A stretch of 64,000 bases of DNA from Pigmentiphaga daeguensis. Lineage in GTDB: Bacteria; Pseudomonadota; Gammaproteobacteria; Burkholderiales; Burkholderiaceae_B. Both the position numbers and the translations under genes were made by a program. Location: positions 62,001 to 126,000 of the forward strand of contig NZ_BAAAEN010000014.1 of assembly GCF_039523035.1 (NCBI RefSeq), given 5' to 3'. How positions within the stretch are numbered: the first letter of the stretch is position 1; each line of letters starts with the position of its first letter. The notes under the pieces are model-generated. The model was given only the letters and a program-made list of their open reading frames with translations. It was not told the DNA's origin and made no database searches. Of this stretch, positions 24,561-33,020 are shown in pieces.

Positions 24561-24601
24561 AAAACCAAAAACGGCCTTGCACGGTTAAATGCAAGGCCGT
24601 T
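24561..24601 (-). terminator. Intrinsic terminator downstream of dsbA
   Basis: AACGGCCTTGCA (24570-24581) and TGCAAGGCCGTT (24590-24601) form a perfect 12-bp stem with an 8-base loop. On the minus strand it is followed by TTTTGGTTTTCTGG, giving a U-rich tail. It lies 81 bases past the dsbA stop and 19 bases past the convergent FAD oxidase stop. The plus-strand side lacks a U-run. Confidence 0.75.
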
Positions 24602-24624
24602 CTCGTATCCACGATCCAGACCCA

Positions 24625-24698
24625 GGGCACAGCGGATCCGGCTCCGCCGGTCCGCCAGTGCCGCCCCCTGGGGGGCGCGCGTCAGCGCGTAGGGGGGG
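24625..24698. repeat. 74-bp dispersed GC-rich repeat, copy 2
   Basis: It differs from 13368-13441 at two of 74 positions and keeps the CCCCCT/AGGGGG and CGCGC/GCGCG nested stem. This copy overlaps the 3' end of dsbA, supplying the last five codons (TPPTR) and the stop codon of that gene. Confidence 0.8.
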
Positions 24699-25341
24699 TC
24701 CTTTCCCTACCGATCAGGAAGTCCGCGACCTGGAGCGCGCCGAGATTGCTGCCGGTCAGCGACGGCGAGGTCAGGTAGCGGCCGTTGATGGCCAGGGTGG
24801 GCACGCCGTCGATCTTGTAGGCCTCGGCCAGCTTGGTGGCGCGCTGCACCTTGCTCTGGACGCCGAAGGAGTTGTAGGCGGCCGTGAACTGGGCACGGTC
24901 CAGGCCCTGCTTCTCGGCCCAGTCGAAGATGCGGTTGGCCGTGTTCAGCGGCTGGCGCTGTTCATGGATGGCGGTGAAGACCATGCGATGCAACTGGTCG
25001 ACCTTGCCCAGGGCTTCCAGGGTGTAGTACAGGCGCTGCTGCGGCTCCATGCCGGCATTGAAGCGCACCGGCACGCGGCGTACCACGACGTCGGGCGGCA
25101 GCTTCTTGATCCAGGCTTCCAGGCTGGGCTCCAGCGCGTTGCAGTGCGGGCAGCTATACCAGAAGAACTCGGTGACCTCGACCTTGCCCGGCGAATCGGT
25201 GGCCTGGGGCTGCTGCAGGCGGATGTATTCCGTGCCTTCGCGAGGCTGCTGCGCCTGGGCGGTGCCCGGCAGGGCGGCGACGAAACCGGCGGCCAGGGCC
25301 AGGCCGGCGAACATGTGGCGGAAAGCGTAGCGACCGATCAT
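24682..25341 (-). CDS. dsbA: Thiol:disulfide interchange protein DsbA
   Basis: This 219-residue periplasmic oxidase has a signal peptide (residues 1-30, ending GTAQA), the thioredoxin-fold active site C64-P-H-C67 in FFWYSCPHC, and the cis-proline strand VPTLAING. It introduces disulfides into exported proteins. The gene follows argS and the SPOR-domain gene, an order common in Burkholderiales. The C terminus (after FLIGRER) runs into a dispersed repeat, so the last residues are probably not ancestral. Confidence 0.92.
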   Translation of the reverse strand: MIGRYAFRHMFAGLALAAGFVAALPGTAQAQQPREGTEYIRLQQPQATDSPGKVEVTEFFWYSCPHCNALEPSLEAWIKKLPPDVVVRRVPVRFNAGMEPQQRLYYTLEALGKVDQLHRMVFTAIHEQRQPLNTANRIFDWAEKQGLDRAQFTAAYNSFGVQSKVQRATKLAEAYKIDGVPTLAINGRYLTSPSLTGSNLGALQVADFLIGRERTPPTR

Positions 25342-25432
25342 AGAATTCCTTTGGTAACGTGGCCCGGGCGGCAGGCCGGCCGGACGCGGTGGAAACTCGG
25401 ACCGCGGCAGGCCGCGCGAAGTTCCACCGGGG

Positions 25433-26134
25433 TCATTTCTTCACGACGGCGGCCTCGATGCCGTTCTCGGCCAGGCGCGCGCGCGTGCGGTTCATGTCGT
25501 CGAGCCGGGTGAACGGCCCCACGCGTACGCGGTGCACCGTGCCGGCGGCCACGTCGGCCGTCTCCAGGCGCGCCTCGAACCCCATGAAAGCCAGCTTGGC
25601 CTTGAGCGCCTCGGCGTCCTCGATCACGCGATAGGCACCGACCTGGAGGAAATAGGTGCCCGACGCCCCCGCCGCCGGGGCGGGTGGCTGGGAAGGCGCG
25701 GCCGCCTGCGGCGCGGAAGGTTGCGCGCCCTTCTTGCTCTTGTCGACGTTCTGGCTGGCCAGGAAATCGCCCAGCGGATCGCGGGTGGCCTGCGGCACCG
25801 GCGCGGGCGCCGGCTGCGTGGCCGAGGGGCCCGAGGCCGACGGCGCGCCGGCGGGACCATCCTTGCCGTAAAGGCTGCGGTTCGGATCGGGAGCGTTGGC
25901 CGGATCGGGCGGCTGCGCGGGCGAGGCCGGCGGCCGGGTTCCCTTGCTGACGAAGGGCACCGGCGCCTTGGTGATGTAGAACGCCACCAGCACGGCCACC
26001 AGCAGGCCGACCAGCAATCCGGCCATCAGGCCGAACATGGTGCCGCCCACCGCGCGCTTGGGCGCGGCCTGGCGCTGGGCCGTGCCGGCCGGTTTGCCGC
26101 CGCGGGCGGACTTCGTCTTCGCTGTGGAGGCCAT
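25433..26134 (-). CDS. SPOR-domain membrane protein (FtsN-like)
   Basis: This 233-residue protein has a short basic cytoplasmic tail, one transmembrane helix (about residues 30-54), a long Pro/Ala-rich periplasmic linker, and a C-terminal SPOR domain from about residue 160 (TYFLQVGAYRVIEDAEALKAKL, VHRVRVGPFTRLDDM). SPOR domains bind denuded septal peptidoglycan, so a role in cell division is likely. It starts 6 bases after the argS stop and is probably co-transcribed. Confidence 0.88.
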   Translation of the reverse strand: MASTAKTKSARGGKPAGTAQRQAAPKRAVGGTMFGLMAGLLVGLLVAVLVAFYITKAPVPFVSKGTRPPASPAQPPDPANAPDPNRSLYGKDGPAGAPSASGPSATQPAPAPVPQATRDPLGDFLASQNVDKSKKGAQPSAPQAAAPSQPPAPAAGASGTYFLQVGAYRVIEDAEALKAKLAFMGFEARLETADVAAGTVHRVRVGPFTRLDDMNRTRARLAENGIEAAVVKK

Positions 26135-26140
26135 GAATCG

Positions 26141-27826
26141 TTACATCCGTTGCGGAGCGGAAACGCCCAGCAACGCCAGTCCGTTGGCCAGCACCTGCCG
26201 GGTCGCCGCCAGCAGCGCCAGGCGCGCCACCTTCAGCGCCTCGTCGTCCACCAGCACGCGCTCGGCATTGTAGTAGGCGTGGAAATCGGCGGCGCAGTCC
26301 TTGAGCCAGAAAGCGACATGATGCGGCGACAGATCGTTGGCCGCGAGCCCCACCATGGACGGAAACTCGGCCAGCCGCTGCAGCAGCAGGAACTCCCGTT
26401 CAGCCGTCAGCAACGACGTGTCGGCGCGCGCCAGATCGGCCTCGTCGCCACCCCATTGCGCCAGCACGGAACAGATGCGCGCGTGGGCGTACTGGATGTA
26501 GTAGACGGGATTCTCGTCGGTCTGCTTGAGGGCGAGATCGACGTCGAACACGAACTCGGTATCGGCGCGGCGCTGGATCAGGAAATACCGCACCGCATCG
26601 CGGCCCACCCAGTCGATCAGGTCGCGCATGGTCACGTAGCTGCCGGCGCGCTTGGAGATCTTGACCTCTTCGCCGCCGCGCATGACCTTGACCATCTTGT
26701 GCAGCACGTAGTCGGGATAGCCCTTGGGGATACCGACGTCCAGCGCCTGCAGGCCCGAGCGCACGCGCGCCACGGTGCCGTGATGGTCCGAGCCCTGGAT
26801 GTTGATGGCCTTGGTGTAGCCGCGCTCCCACTTGGTGACGTGATAGGCCACGTCCGGCACGAAGTACGTATAGCCGCCCTCGGACTTGCGCATGACGCGG
26901 TCCTTGTCGTCGCCTTCGCCCAGTTCGGTCGTGCGCAGCCACAGCGCGCCGTCCTGCTCGTAGGTATGGCCGCTGGCGATCAGGCGCTGCACGGTCTGCT
27001 CGACCCGGCCCGACGTGTACAGGGAGCTTTCCAGGTAATAGTTGTCGAACTTCAGGTCGAAGGCCTGCAGGTCCAGGTCCTGCTCGCGGCGCAGGTAGGC
27101 CACGGCGAACTTGCGGATATCGTCGAGGTTCTCGGGATCGCCCGAGGCGGTGACCGGCTCGGCATCGGCCGCCTGCACCGTCTTGCGAGCCAGGAAGTCC
27201 GTCGCGATTTCCGAGATGTATTCACCGCGATAGCCGTCGGCCGGGAAATCCGGATGCTCGGGGCCGAAGCCGCGCGCGCGCGCCTGGACGCTGATGGCCA
27301 GGTTCTGGATCTGGTTGCCGGCGTCGTTGTAATAGAACTCGCGCGTGACGTTCCAGCCGCTGGCGTCGAACAGCCGGCAAATAGCATCGCCCAGCGCGGC
27401 CTGGCGGGCATGGCCGACGTGCAGCGGCCCGGTGGGGTTGGCCGACACGAATTCGACCATCACCTTGCGGCCGTTGGCCGGCGCGCGGCCGAACTCGGCG
27501 CCACGCACGCGGATGGCGTCGATCACCGCCTGCTTGGCGGCGGGCGCGATGCGCAGGTTGATGAAACCGGGGCCGGCGATCTCGGCACTCTGGACGAGCG
27601 CGTCCGCGCCCGGCAGCGCCAGCAGCGCATCGACGATGGCCTGCGCCAGCTCGCGGGGATTGCGCTTGAGGGGCTTGGCGATCTGCATCGCCACGTTGGT
27701 GGCGGCGTCGCCGTGAGAGGCCACCTTGGGCCGCTCGAGCAGCAAGGTGGGCGTGGCTTCGGGGGCGACGGCCTTGACGGCGGCGCCCAGGAGGCCCAGA
27801 AGTTGTTCCTGTTGCTCGGGGAGCAT
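26141..27826 (-). CDS. argS: Arginyl-tRNA synthetase
   Basis: This 561-residue class I aminoacyl-tRNA synthetase has the HIGH-type motif in NPTGPLHVGHARQAALGD, the KMSK-type KISKRAGSYVTM, and the C-terminal DALR anticodon-binding domain (YAHARICSVLAQW). It charges tRNA-Arg in the cytoplasm. The length is standard. It heads the argS-SPOR-dsbA unit. Confidence 0.95.
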   Translation of the reverse strand: MLPEQQEQLLGLLGAAVKAVAPEATPTLLLERPKVASHGDAATNVAMQIAKPLKRNPRELAQAIVDALLALPGADALVQSAEIAGPGFINLRIAPAAKQAVIDAIRVRGAEFGRAPANGRKVMVEFVSANPTGPLHVGHARQAALGDAICRLFDASGWNVTREFYYNDAGNQIQNLAISVQARARGFGPEHPDFPADGYRGEYISEIATDFLARKTVQAADAEPVTASGDPENLDDIRKFAVAYLRREQDLDLQAFDLKFDNYYLESSLYTSGRVEQTVQRLIASGHTYEQDGALWLRTTELGEGDDKDRVMRKSEGGYTYFVPDVAYHVTKWERGYTKAINIQGSDHHGTVARVRSGLQALDVGIPKGYPDYVLHKMVKVMRGGEEVKISKRAGSYVTMRDLIDWVGRDAVRYFLIQRRADTEFVFDVDLALKQTDENPVYYIQYAHARICSVLAQWGGDEADLARADTSLLTAEREFLLLQRLAEFPSMVGLAANDLSPHHVAFWLKDCAADFHAYYNAERVLVDDEALKVARLALLAATRQVLANGLALLGVSAPQRM

Positions 27827-28069
27827 GGCTGGAATGATCGCGCTGAATGAAAAACCAAGAGCGGAATGTTAACAGCCGCGGGCCGGAGAGGGGAAAAGCC
27901 ACGGACCCCGGCGTTCTCTACTGATGCCGCTCTGTCATCGGAGGTGACATATGATGCTTATGGATACCGAATGGCTCCGGTCGGATGGAGAGAGGTGGCG
28001 GCCATCGGGTTGCCCGCGCGGACTTCCGCCATAATGGATACCGGTCAACGACACGGGAAAAGCAACGCC

Positions 28070-28393
28070 ATGATCGTCACCTTCAGATCCAAGGCCGCCG
28101 GCGAAGTCATCATGCTGGGCGAGCACGCCAGACCGCTGCTGGAACTGGCCGGCAAGATGCCCGAGATCGCCGCGGGCACGCGCGGCGTCTTCACGCCCGA
28201 ACAATTGCCCGAGGCCATCCGCCGCATCGAGGCCGCGATAGGCGTCGAGAAGGAGCCTCGCTACGACGAGGACAACCCCGAGGAAAAAGAAAAGGCCGCC
28301 AGCCACGTCGGCCTGAGACAGCGCGCCTTCCCGCTGCTGGACATGCTGCGCAAGGCGCAGGCGCAGGACGTCAACGTGACCTGGGAAAGCTGA
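28070..28393 (+). CDS. DUF1840-family protein
   Basis: The 107-residue protein MIVTFRSKAAGEVIMLGEHA..., with the conserved FTPEQLPEAIRRIEAAI and a central acidic stretch (YDEDNPEEKEKAA), matches the DUF1840 family of betaproteobacteria; the function is unknown. ATG 28070 gives the conserved start. An 11-base gap separates it from the next gene, with which it is probably co-transcribed. Confidence 0.8.
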   Translation: MIVTFRSKAAGEVIMLGEHARPLLELAGKMPEIAAGTRGVFTPEQLPEAIRRIEAAIGVEKEPRYDEDNPEEKEKAASHVGLRQRAFPLLDMLRKAQAQDVNVTWES

Positions 28394-28404
28394 GGAGCCG
28401 CCGC

Positions 28405-28989
28405 ATGACCCGACCACCCTGGCAGGACGTCCTGGACTTCTGGTTCCTGCCTCCCGACGATCCCGGCTACCTGAAGCCGCGCCACGTCTGGTTCCAGAAA
28501 AACCCCGACTTCGATGCCGAGATCGAACGGCGCTTCCTGCCGCGGATCGAGCAGGCGGTGGCCGGAGGTTTGCGCGAGTGGAAGCGCGAACTGGGCGGGG
28601 CGCTCGCGCGCATCGTGCTGCTGGACCAGTTTCCCCGCAACGTCTGGCGCGGCACGCCGCGCGCCTTCGCCGGCGACCCGCAGGCGCTGGCCGACGCGCT
28701 GGAACTGATCGACTCGGGCCGCTACCTGCAACTGCCGCCGGTGCAACGGGAATTCGTCTACCTGCCGCTGATGCACAGCGAGAACCCCGGCATCCAGGAA
28801 CGATGCGTGGCCCTGTACACGACGCTGGCACAGGAACATCCCGCCTCCCAGAACTCGCTGGACTTCGCCATCCGCCACCGCGACATCGTGGAGCGCTTCG
28901 GCCGCTTTCCCCACCGCAACGCCATCCTGGGGCGGGCCAGCACGGGGCAGGAACTGGAGTTCCTGAAACAGCCCGGGTCGGGGTTTTGA
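28405..28989 (+). CDS. DUF924-family protein
   Basis: This 194-residue protein has the DUF924 features: DVLDFWFLPPDDPGY, RIVLLDQFPRNVWRGTPRAFAGDPQAL, FVYLPLMHSENPGIQERCVALY and GRFPHRNAILGR. The family is all-helical with a TPR-like fold; its biochemical role is unknown. ATG 28405 has an AGGAG ribosome site. Confidence 0.85.
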   Translation: MTRPPWQDVLDFWFLPPDDPGYLKPRHVWFQKNPDFDAEIERRFLPRIEQAVAGGLREWKRELGGALARIVLLDQFPRNVWRGTPRAFAGDPQALADALELIDSGRYLQLPPVQREFVYLPLMHSENPGIQERCVALYTTLAQEHPASQNSLDFAIRHRDIVERFGRFPHRNAILGRASTGQELEFLKQPGSGF

Positions 28990-29074
28990 CTAGGACCAGA
29001 CGAGCCTAGGACGACGCTGGATCCGCACGACCCCGGTGCTAAACTGGCCTCGTCGCTCTCCTCCAAAGCTGACC

Positions 29075-29791
29075 ATGTACGCAGGAACCGGTATGTACAG
29101 CCTGAGCGAAGCGGCTCGTTTGATTGACGTCCCTTCGCGGCAATTGAATCGGTGGCTTTTCGGGTACCACTACCAGAAAAGCCAGGGCGACACGCGCTCG
29201 CGCTCCTGGTCTCCCCCGCTGTGGACACCGGCGCTATCCACGCAAGAATTCGACGAAAAGGTCATCGGCTTTCACGACTTGCTGGAAGTTCGCTTCGTCC
29301 ACGCATTCGTCCAGTACGGCGTACCGCTGCTCGTCGTTCGCAAATGCCTGGAGTCCGCCCAGCAGATCTGGGGCGTCAAATATCCATTCACCACGCTGAA
29401 ATTCAAAACGGATGGCCGAACGATATTTGGCGAAGCGATTCGGCAAGCTGGAATGGACGAAGCGTTGGTGGATCTGCGGAACAGACAGCATGTATTCCGG
29501 GAAATCATCAGCCCGTCGCTGTACGCTGGTATCGAGTATCACCAGGACCAGGCGTCCAGGTGGTATCCATTGCTTAAGCGGGAAGGCATTGTCCTGGACC
29601 CTTCCCGCCAGTTCGGAAGCCCCATCGTGGAAGCGGCAGGTACGCCAACCGACATCCTGCACGCGTCATACATGGCCGAAGGCGGAAACGAAGAAGCGAT
29701 CAAGGCAACGGCTGCGATCTACGACATTCAACCGCGTCTTGTCAGATCTGCCGTCAGGTTTGAGGAAAGCCTGAGGCAACGAGTCCATTGA
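29075..29791 (+). CDS. DUF433-type antitoxin with MerR-like HTH
   Basis: This 238-residue protein begins with a helix-turn-helix (MYSLSEAARLIDVPSRQLNRWL) and continues with a DUF433-like region (FHDLLEVRFVHAFVQYGVPL, VRKCLESA). Its TGA overlaps the TTG start of a PIN-like protein, the gene order of VapBC45-type toxin-antitoxin modules. It probably neutralises the toxin and represses the operon. Base composition is visibly lower in G+C than the flanking genes, consistent with horizontal transfer. Confidence 0.65.
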   Translation: MYAGTGMYSLSEAARLIDVPSRQLNRWLFGYHYQKSQGDTRSRSWSPPLWTPALSTQEFDEKVIGFHDLLEVRFVHAFVQYGVPLLVVRKCLESAQQIWGVKYPFTTLKFKTDGRTIFGEAIRQAGMDEALVDLRNRQHVFREIISPSLYAGIEYHQDQASRWYPLLKREGIVLDPSRQFGSPIVEAAGTPTDILHASYMAEGGNEEAIKATAAIYDIQPRLVRSAVRFEESLRQRVH

Positions 29792-30195
29792 ACTTCCTCC
29801 TGGACAACAATCTCCCGCCACAGTGGGCTCCCGCGCTTGCCGAAGCGAGCCAGGGAGTCCTGGCCGGCCGCATCGGTGAAGTCTGCCACCTGCGCAGCCG
29901 CTTTCCCAAGAACACAGACGACATCGTTTGGCTGCGGACTCTCGGTGAGGAGCGGGATTGGGCCATCCTGTCCGTGGATGCCTTCCGGAAAAAGAATGGC
30001 GCGGAGCGGCAGGTCATTCGCCAGTACGGCCTCTCGGTCTTCGTACTGCAATCGAGCTGGTCCAGCCGGAAGTACTGGGACAAGCTGTCGCAGCTGGTCC
30101 TATGGTGGCCCCGAATCGTCGATCAGGCCAACACGGTAGAACGCGCCGCGGTCGAGGTCCCCTGGCGCGTCTCCACCCGCTTCAAGCAACTGTAG
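29788..30195 (+). CDS. PIN-like domain toxin (VapC45 type)
   Basis: This 135-residue protein begins NFLLDNNLPPQWAPAL, the pattern of PIN-like (DUF5615/VapC45) nucleases with an early catalytic Asp. DDIVWLRTLGEERDWAILSVD then supplies the later acidic residues. The start is TTG at 29788, inside the antitoxin stop (TTGA), so translation is coupled. It probably acts as an RNase toxin when free. Its activity is inferred from family and context. Confidence 0.65.
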   Translation: MNFLLDNNLPPQWAPALAEASQGVLAGRIGEVCHLRSRFPKNTDDIVWLRTLGEERDWAILSVDAFRKKNGAERQVIRQYGLSVFVLQSSWSSRKYWDKLSQLVLWWPRIVDQANTVERAAVEVPWRVSTRFKQL

Positions 30196-30235
30196 CGGCT
30201 TGGGCAAGGGGCACCCGGCCCCGTGCCTGACCTGA

Positions 30236-31933
30236 TCACACGCTCACTTCGGCAAGCTTGGTCCCCGCCGTCGCGGCCGGCTGCCCGCTGTCTCGGATAT
30301 GCCGGTTGACCGCGCTCAGCACGGCCTTGAACGAAGCGGTGACGATGTCACTGTCCACGCCCACGCCGAAGCCGGTCGGGGCATCGCCCACCCGCACTTC
30401 CACATAGCAGGCGGCGGTCGCGTCGGCGCCCACGCCTATCGAGTGCTCGTGGTAGTCCATCATCCGCATCGGCATGTCCAGCGCCTGCACGAAGGCGTCG
30501 ATCGGGCCGTTGCCGGTGCCCACCAGGGTGCGCGCCTCGCCGGCGACCTGCACGTCCACCTCGACCCGCACGCCGCCGTCGATGCTGGCCATGCGATGGC
30601 GGACGAAGCGATAAGGCTCGTGCTGCTCCAGGTATTCACTGCTGAAGATGGAGTAGACATCGGCGGCGACGACCTCCTTGCCGGTTTCGTCGGTCACGCG
30701 CTGGATGGCGCGGCTGAACTCGATCTGCAGGCGGCGCGGCAAGTCGAAACCATATTCCTGCTGCAACAGGTAGGACACCCCGCCCTTGCCGGACTGGCTG
30801 TTCACGCGAATGACCGCGTCATAGCTGCGGCCCAGGTCGGCCGGGTCGATGGGCAGGTAGGGAACGTCCCAGACGGCATCCGGCTGGCGCTGCGCGAACC
30901 CCTTCTTGATCGCATCCTGGTGCGAACCCGAGAACGCGGTGAAGACGAGGTCGCCCACGTAGGGATGGCGCGGGTGCACCGGCAACTGGGTGCAGTATTC
31001 GACGCAGCGGCGCACGTCGTCGATGTCGGAGAAGTCGAGCCCGGGCGAGATGCCCTGGCTGTAGCAGTTCAAGGCCAGGGTGACCAGGTCGACGTTGCCG
31101 GTGCGTTCGCCGTGGCCGAACAGGCAGCCCTCGATGCGCTCGGCGCCGGCCAGCACGGCCATCTCGGCCGCCGCGACCGCGGTGCCGCGGTCGTTGTGCG
31201 GGTGGACGCTGAGGATGATGCTGTCGCGATTGGCCAGGTTGCGGTGCATCCACTCGATCTGGTCGGCGTAGATGTTGGGCATCGCGCACTCGACCGTGGC
31301 GGGCAGGTTCAGGATGATCTTGCGGTTGGGCGTCGCGCCCCAGGCCTCGACCACCGCATCGCACACTTCCTTGGCGAAATCGAGCTCGGACGAACTGAAC
31401 ACCTCGGGCGAATACTGGTAGACCCATTCGGTGTCAGGACGCGCGTCGGTCAACTCCTTGATGAGACGGGTGCCTTCCAGCGCGATCTGCTTGACTTCTT
31501 CGCGCGACATGCCGAACACGATGCGGCGGAAGGCCGGCGCAATGGCGTTGTACATGTGCACGATCACCCGGCGGCCGCCCTCGACCGACTCGATGGTGCG
31601 GCGGATCAGTTCTTCGCGCGATTGCGTCAGCACCTCGATGGTGACGTCCTCGGGCACCCGGTTCTGGTCGATCAGGCCGCGGATGAAGTCGAAATCCGTC
31701 TGCGAGGCCGAGGGAAAGCCGACCTCGATTTCCTTGAAACCGATCTCGACCAGCTTCTCGAACATGCGCGTCTTGCGCTCGCCGTTCATGGGCTCGATCA
31801 GGGCCTGGTTGCCGTCGCGCAGATCGGTGCTCATCCAGATCGGCGCCTTGGTCATGCGGCGGTTGGGCCAGCTACGCTCGGAAAAGTCGTAGGCGGGAAA
31901 GGGGCGGTATTTCGCCTCGGGATTCTTCAACAT
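30236..31933 (-). CDS. leuA: 2-isopropylmalate synthase
   Basis: This 565-residue enzyme condenses acetyl-CoA with 2-oxoisovalerate, the first step of leucine synthesis. The TIM-barrel motif MSTDLRDGNQALIEPM, the metal/substrate motif SVHPHNDRGTAVAAAE, GNVDLVTLALN and a C-terminal LeuA dimer (leucine-feedback) domain with GTGNGPIDAFVQALD are intact. ATG 31933 has an AGGAG 9 bases upstream. That Shine-Dalgarno is complementary to the Leu-codon run of the leader at 32023-32145. Confidence 0.95.
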   Translation of the reverse strand: MLKNPEAKYRPFPAYDFSERSWPNRRMTKAPIWMSTDLRDGNQALIEPMNGERKTRMFEKLVEIGFKEIEVGFPSASQTDFDFIRGLIDQNRVPEDVTIEVLTQSREELIRRTIESVEGGRRVIVHMYNAIAPAFRRIVFGMSREEVKQIALEGTRLIKELTDARPDTEWVYQYSPEVFSSSELDFAKEVCDAVVEAWGATPNRKIILNLPATVECAMPNIYADQIEWMHRNLANRDSIILSVHPHNDRGTAVAAAEMAVLAGAERIEGCLFGHGERTGNVDLVTLALNCYSQGISPGLDFSDIDDVRRCVEYCTQLPVHPRHPYVGDLVFTAFSGSHQDAIKKGFAQRQPDAVWDVPYLPIDPADLGRSYDAVIRVNSQSGKGGVSYLLQQEYGFDLPRRLQIEFSRAIQRVTDETGKEVVAADVYSIFSSEYLEQHEPYRFVRHRMASIDGGVRVEVDVQVAGEARTLVGTGNGPIDAFVQALDMPMRMMDYHEHSIGVGADATAACYVEVRVGDAPTGFGVGVDSDIVTASFKAVLSAVNRHIRDSGQPAATAGTKLAEVSV

Positions 31934-31942
31934 GATGGACTG

Positions 31943-32059
31943 CTCCTGCTACTGCGGACTCGGAATGGACGGATGGACCGTGTGAGTGGCCGAGAGGGGG
32001 CTGCCGAACTGCCACGGGGACGCTAGGCCCGGCAACCGATCGGTAGTAGTAGCGAGGAG
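31943..32059 (-). promoter_or_regulatory. Leader/Shine-Dalgarno pairing upstream of leuA
   Basis: On the minus-strand RNA, CTCCTCGCTACT in the Leu-codon run (32059-32048) can pair with AGTAGCAGGAG, which contains the leuA Shine-Dalgarno (31953-31943), giving 11 base pairs with one bulged C. A ribosome stalled on the Leu codons would prevent the pairing and expose the leuA start. No terminator with a U-run is seen between them, so control of translation is more likely than attenuation. Confidence 0.55.
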
Positions 32060-32145
32060 GCGATGAGGGCGACGATCGCGCGCACGTCGGCACCCGGCGC
32101 GGCTTGGCGCAGGGAGGCGGCGGAGCGGATGGCGGATGTGGCCAT
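32023..32145 (-). CDS. Leucine-rich leader peptide of leuA
   Basis: A 40-codon frame begins ATG at 32145 (MATSAIRSAASLRQ) and ends ASSLLLPIGCRA just before its stop, 89 bases ahead of leuA. The three consecutive Leu codons are all CTA, which is rare in this high-GC genome and so fits a charging sensor. The peptide itself has no expected function. Size, position and codon choice match leader peptides of leucine operons; translation has not been shown. Confidence 0.6.
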   Translation of the reverse strand: MATSAIRSAASLRQAAPGADVRAIVALIASSLLLPIGCRA

Positions 32146-32242
32146 GGTTGCGATCGTGCTTGGGGAAAAATGCGGATAGATGTGATAGTCAACCACAAAT
32201 TCGGATTGCTGGCAAGCCGCCTGGGCAAAAACTACGACGCCA

Positions 32243-32662
32243 TCAGGCACCGGCGATGTCGGCGAGATGGTCGGCCGTCCATATGGGGAACGGAGCCTGC
32301 GCCCGCAAGGCCAGCAGGTCCGCATCGCCAGTCACCAGGGCCTCGGCCCCGGCGATATGGGCGAGCACGACGAAGACCTGGTCCTTCTTATCACGGCATT
32401 CGGGCAGGATCGGCCAGACGGCGGGCAACGTGACAACCTCGGCATACGGAAGAAAATCCGCGAGCAGGTCGTTCTGGTCACTCGCTGACAACCGGAACTT
32501 GGGATAAGCCAGGACACGCAGCAATTCATTGGCGGTAGCCCGGCAGACCAGAGGCGCAAGCCTGCCATCCTGCCAGGCCCGACGCATCCAAGCCAGCCGG
32601 CCTGAGGTGAACATCAGCGCCGACAGCACGATGTTGGTGTCGAGCACGACGCGACGCGTCAT
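32243..32662 (-). CDS. PIN-domain toxin (VapC-like)
   Basis: The 139-residue PIN ribonuclease has Asp8 in VVLDTNIVLSAL, a Glu in ATANELLRVL, and Asp residues in CRDKKDQVFVVLA and VTGDADLLAL, the four-acid metal site of the fold. ATG 32662 overlaps the antitoxin TGA (ATGA), so the pair is translationally coupled. It belongs to the putative toxin PIN subfamily, probably cleaving RNA. Confidence 0.85.
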   Translation of the reverse strand: MTRRVVLDTNIVLSALMFTSGRLAWMRRAWQDGRLAPLVCRATANELLRVLAYPKFRLSASDQNDLLADFLPYAEVVTLPAVWPILPECRDKKDQVFVVLAHIAGAEALVTGDADLLALRAQAPFPIWTADHLADIAGA

Positions 32663-32877
32663 CGCCGTGCCCAAGCAAGGGCCTCTTCGATATCCTGCTC
32701 GGTGATGCCCAGTTGCTCCAGCTTGTCACGGACGGCTTGAGCCTGATGGACCCTGACCGGGGTCAATACGATGCGTCCGTTCTCGACCGTTACGTCGAAA
32801 TAGTCCGTCTCGTCCACGCTGGAGACCGCGGCCTTGGGCAAGGTGATCTGGTTTTTCGATGTCAACTTGGCAAGCAT
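32659..32877 (-). CDS. AbrB/SpoVT-type antitoxin
   Basis: This 72-residue protein starts MLAKLTSKNQITLPKAAV, the swapped-hairpin AbrB DNA-binding motif, and ends in a helical toxin-binding tail (VRDKLEQLGITEQDIEEALAWARR). ATG 32877 has GGAG at good spacing. It is the first gene of a two-gene toxin-antitoxin operon, with the palindrome CTTGA-N5-TCAAG 36 bases upstream as a likely operator. Confidence 0.85.
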   Translation of the reverse strand: MLAKLTSKNQITLPKAAVSSVDETDYFDVTVENGRIVLTPVRVHQAQAVRDKLEQLGITEQDIEEALAWARR

Positions 32878-32913
32878 AGGAAACTCCACAAACCAATAAT
32901 TCTTACTTCCTTA

Positions 32914-32928
32914 CTTGATCATATCAAG
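32914..32928. promoter_or_regulatory. Palindrome CTTGA-TCATA-TCAAG upstream of the AbrB/PIN operon
   Basis: This perfect 5+5+5 inverted repeat lies in an AT-rich patch 36 bases upstream of the antitoxin start. Toxin-antitoxin pairs usually bind such a palindrome to repress themselves. Confidence 0.5.
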
Positions 32929-33020
32929 GAATCACGCTCTATCTAAGTCCGGGGTAAACCCGGGATACCCCCCTGCCCAACGCCGGTTCACCATCATCCG
33001 ATAACCAGAAGGAGACTGCC

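Noticed and set aside
13368..24698. CRISPR-like repeats
   Set aside because: Only two copies 11 kb apart, no spacers, no cas genes; better explained as a dispersed palindromic element.
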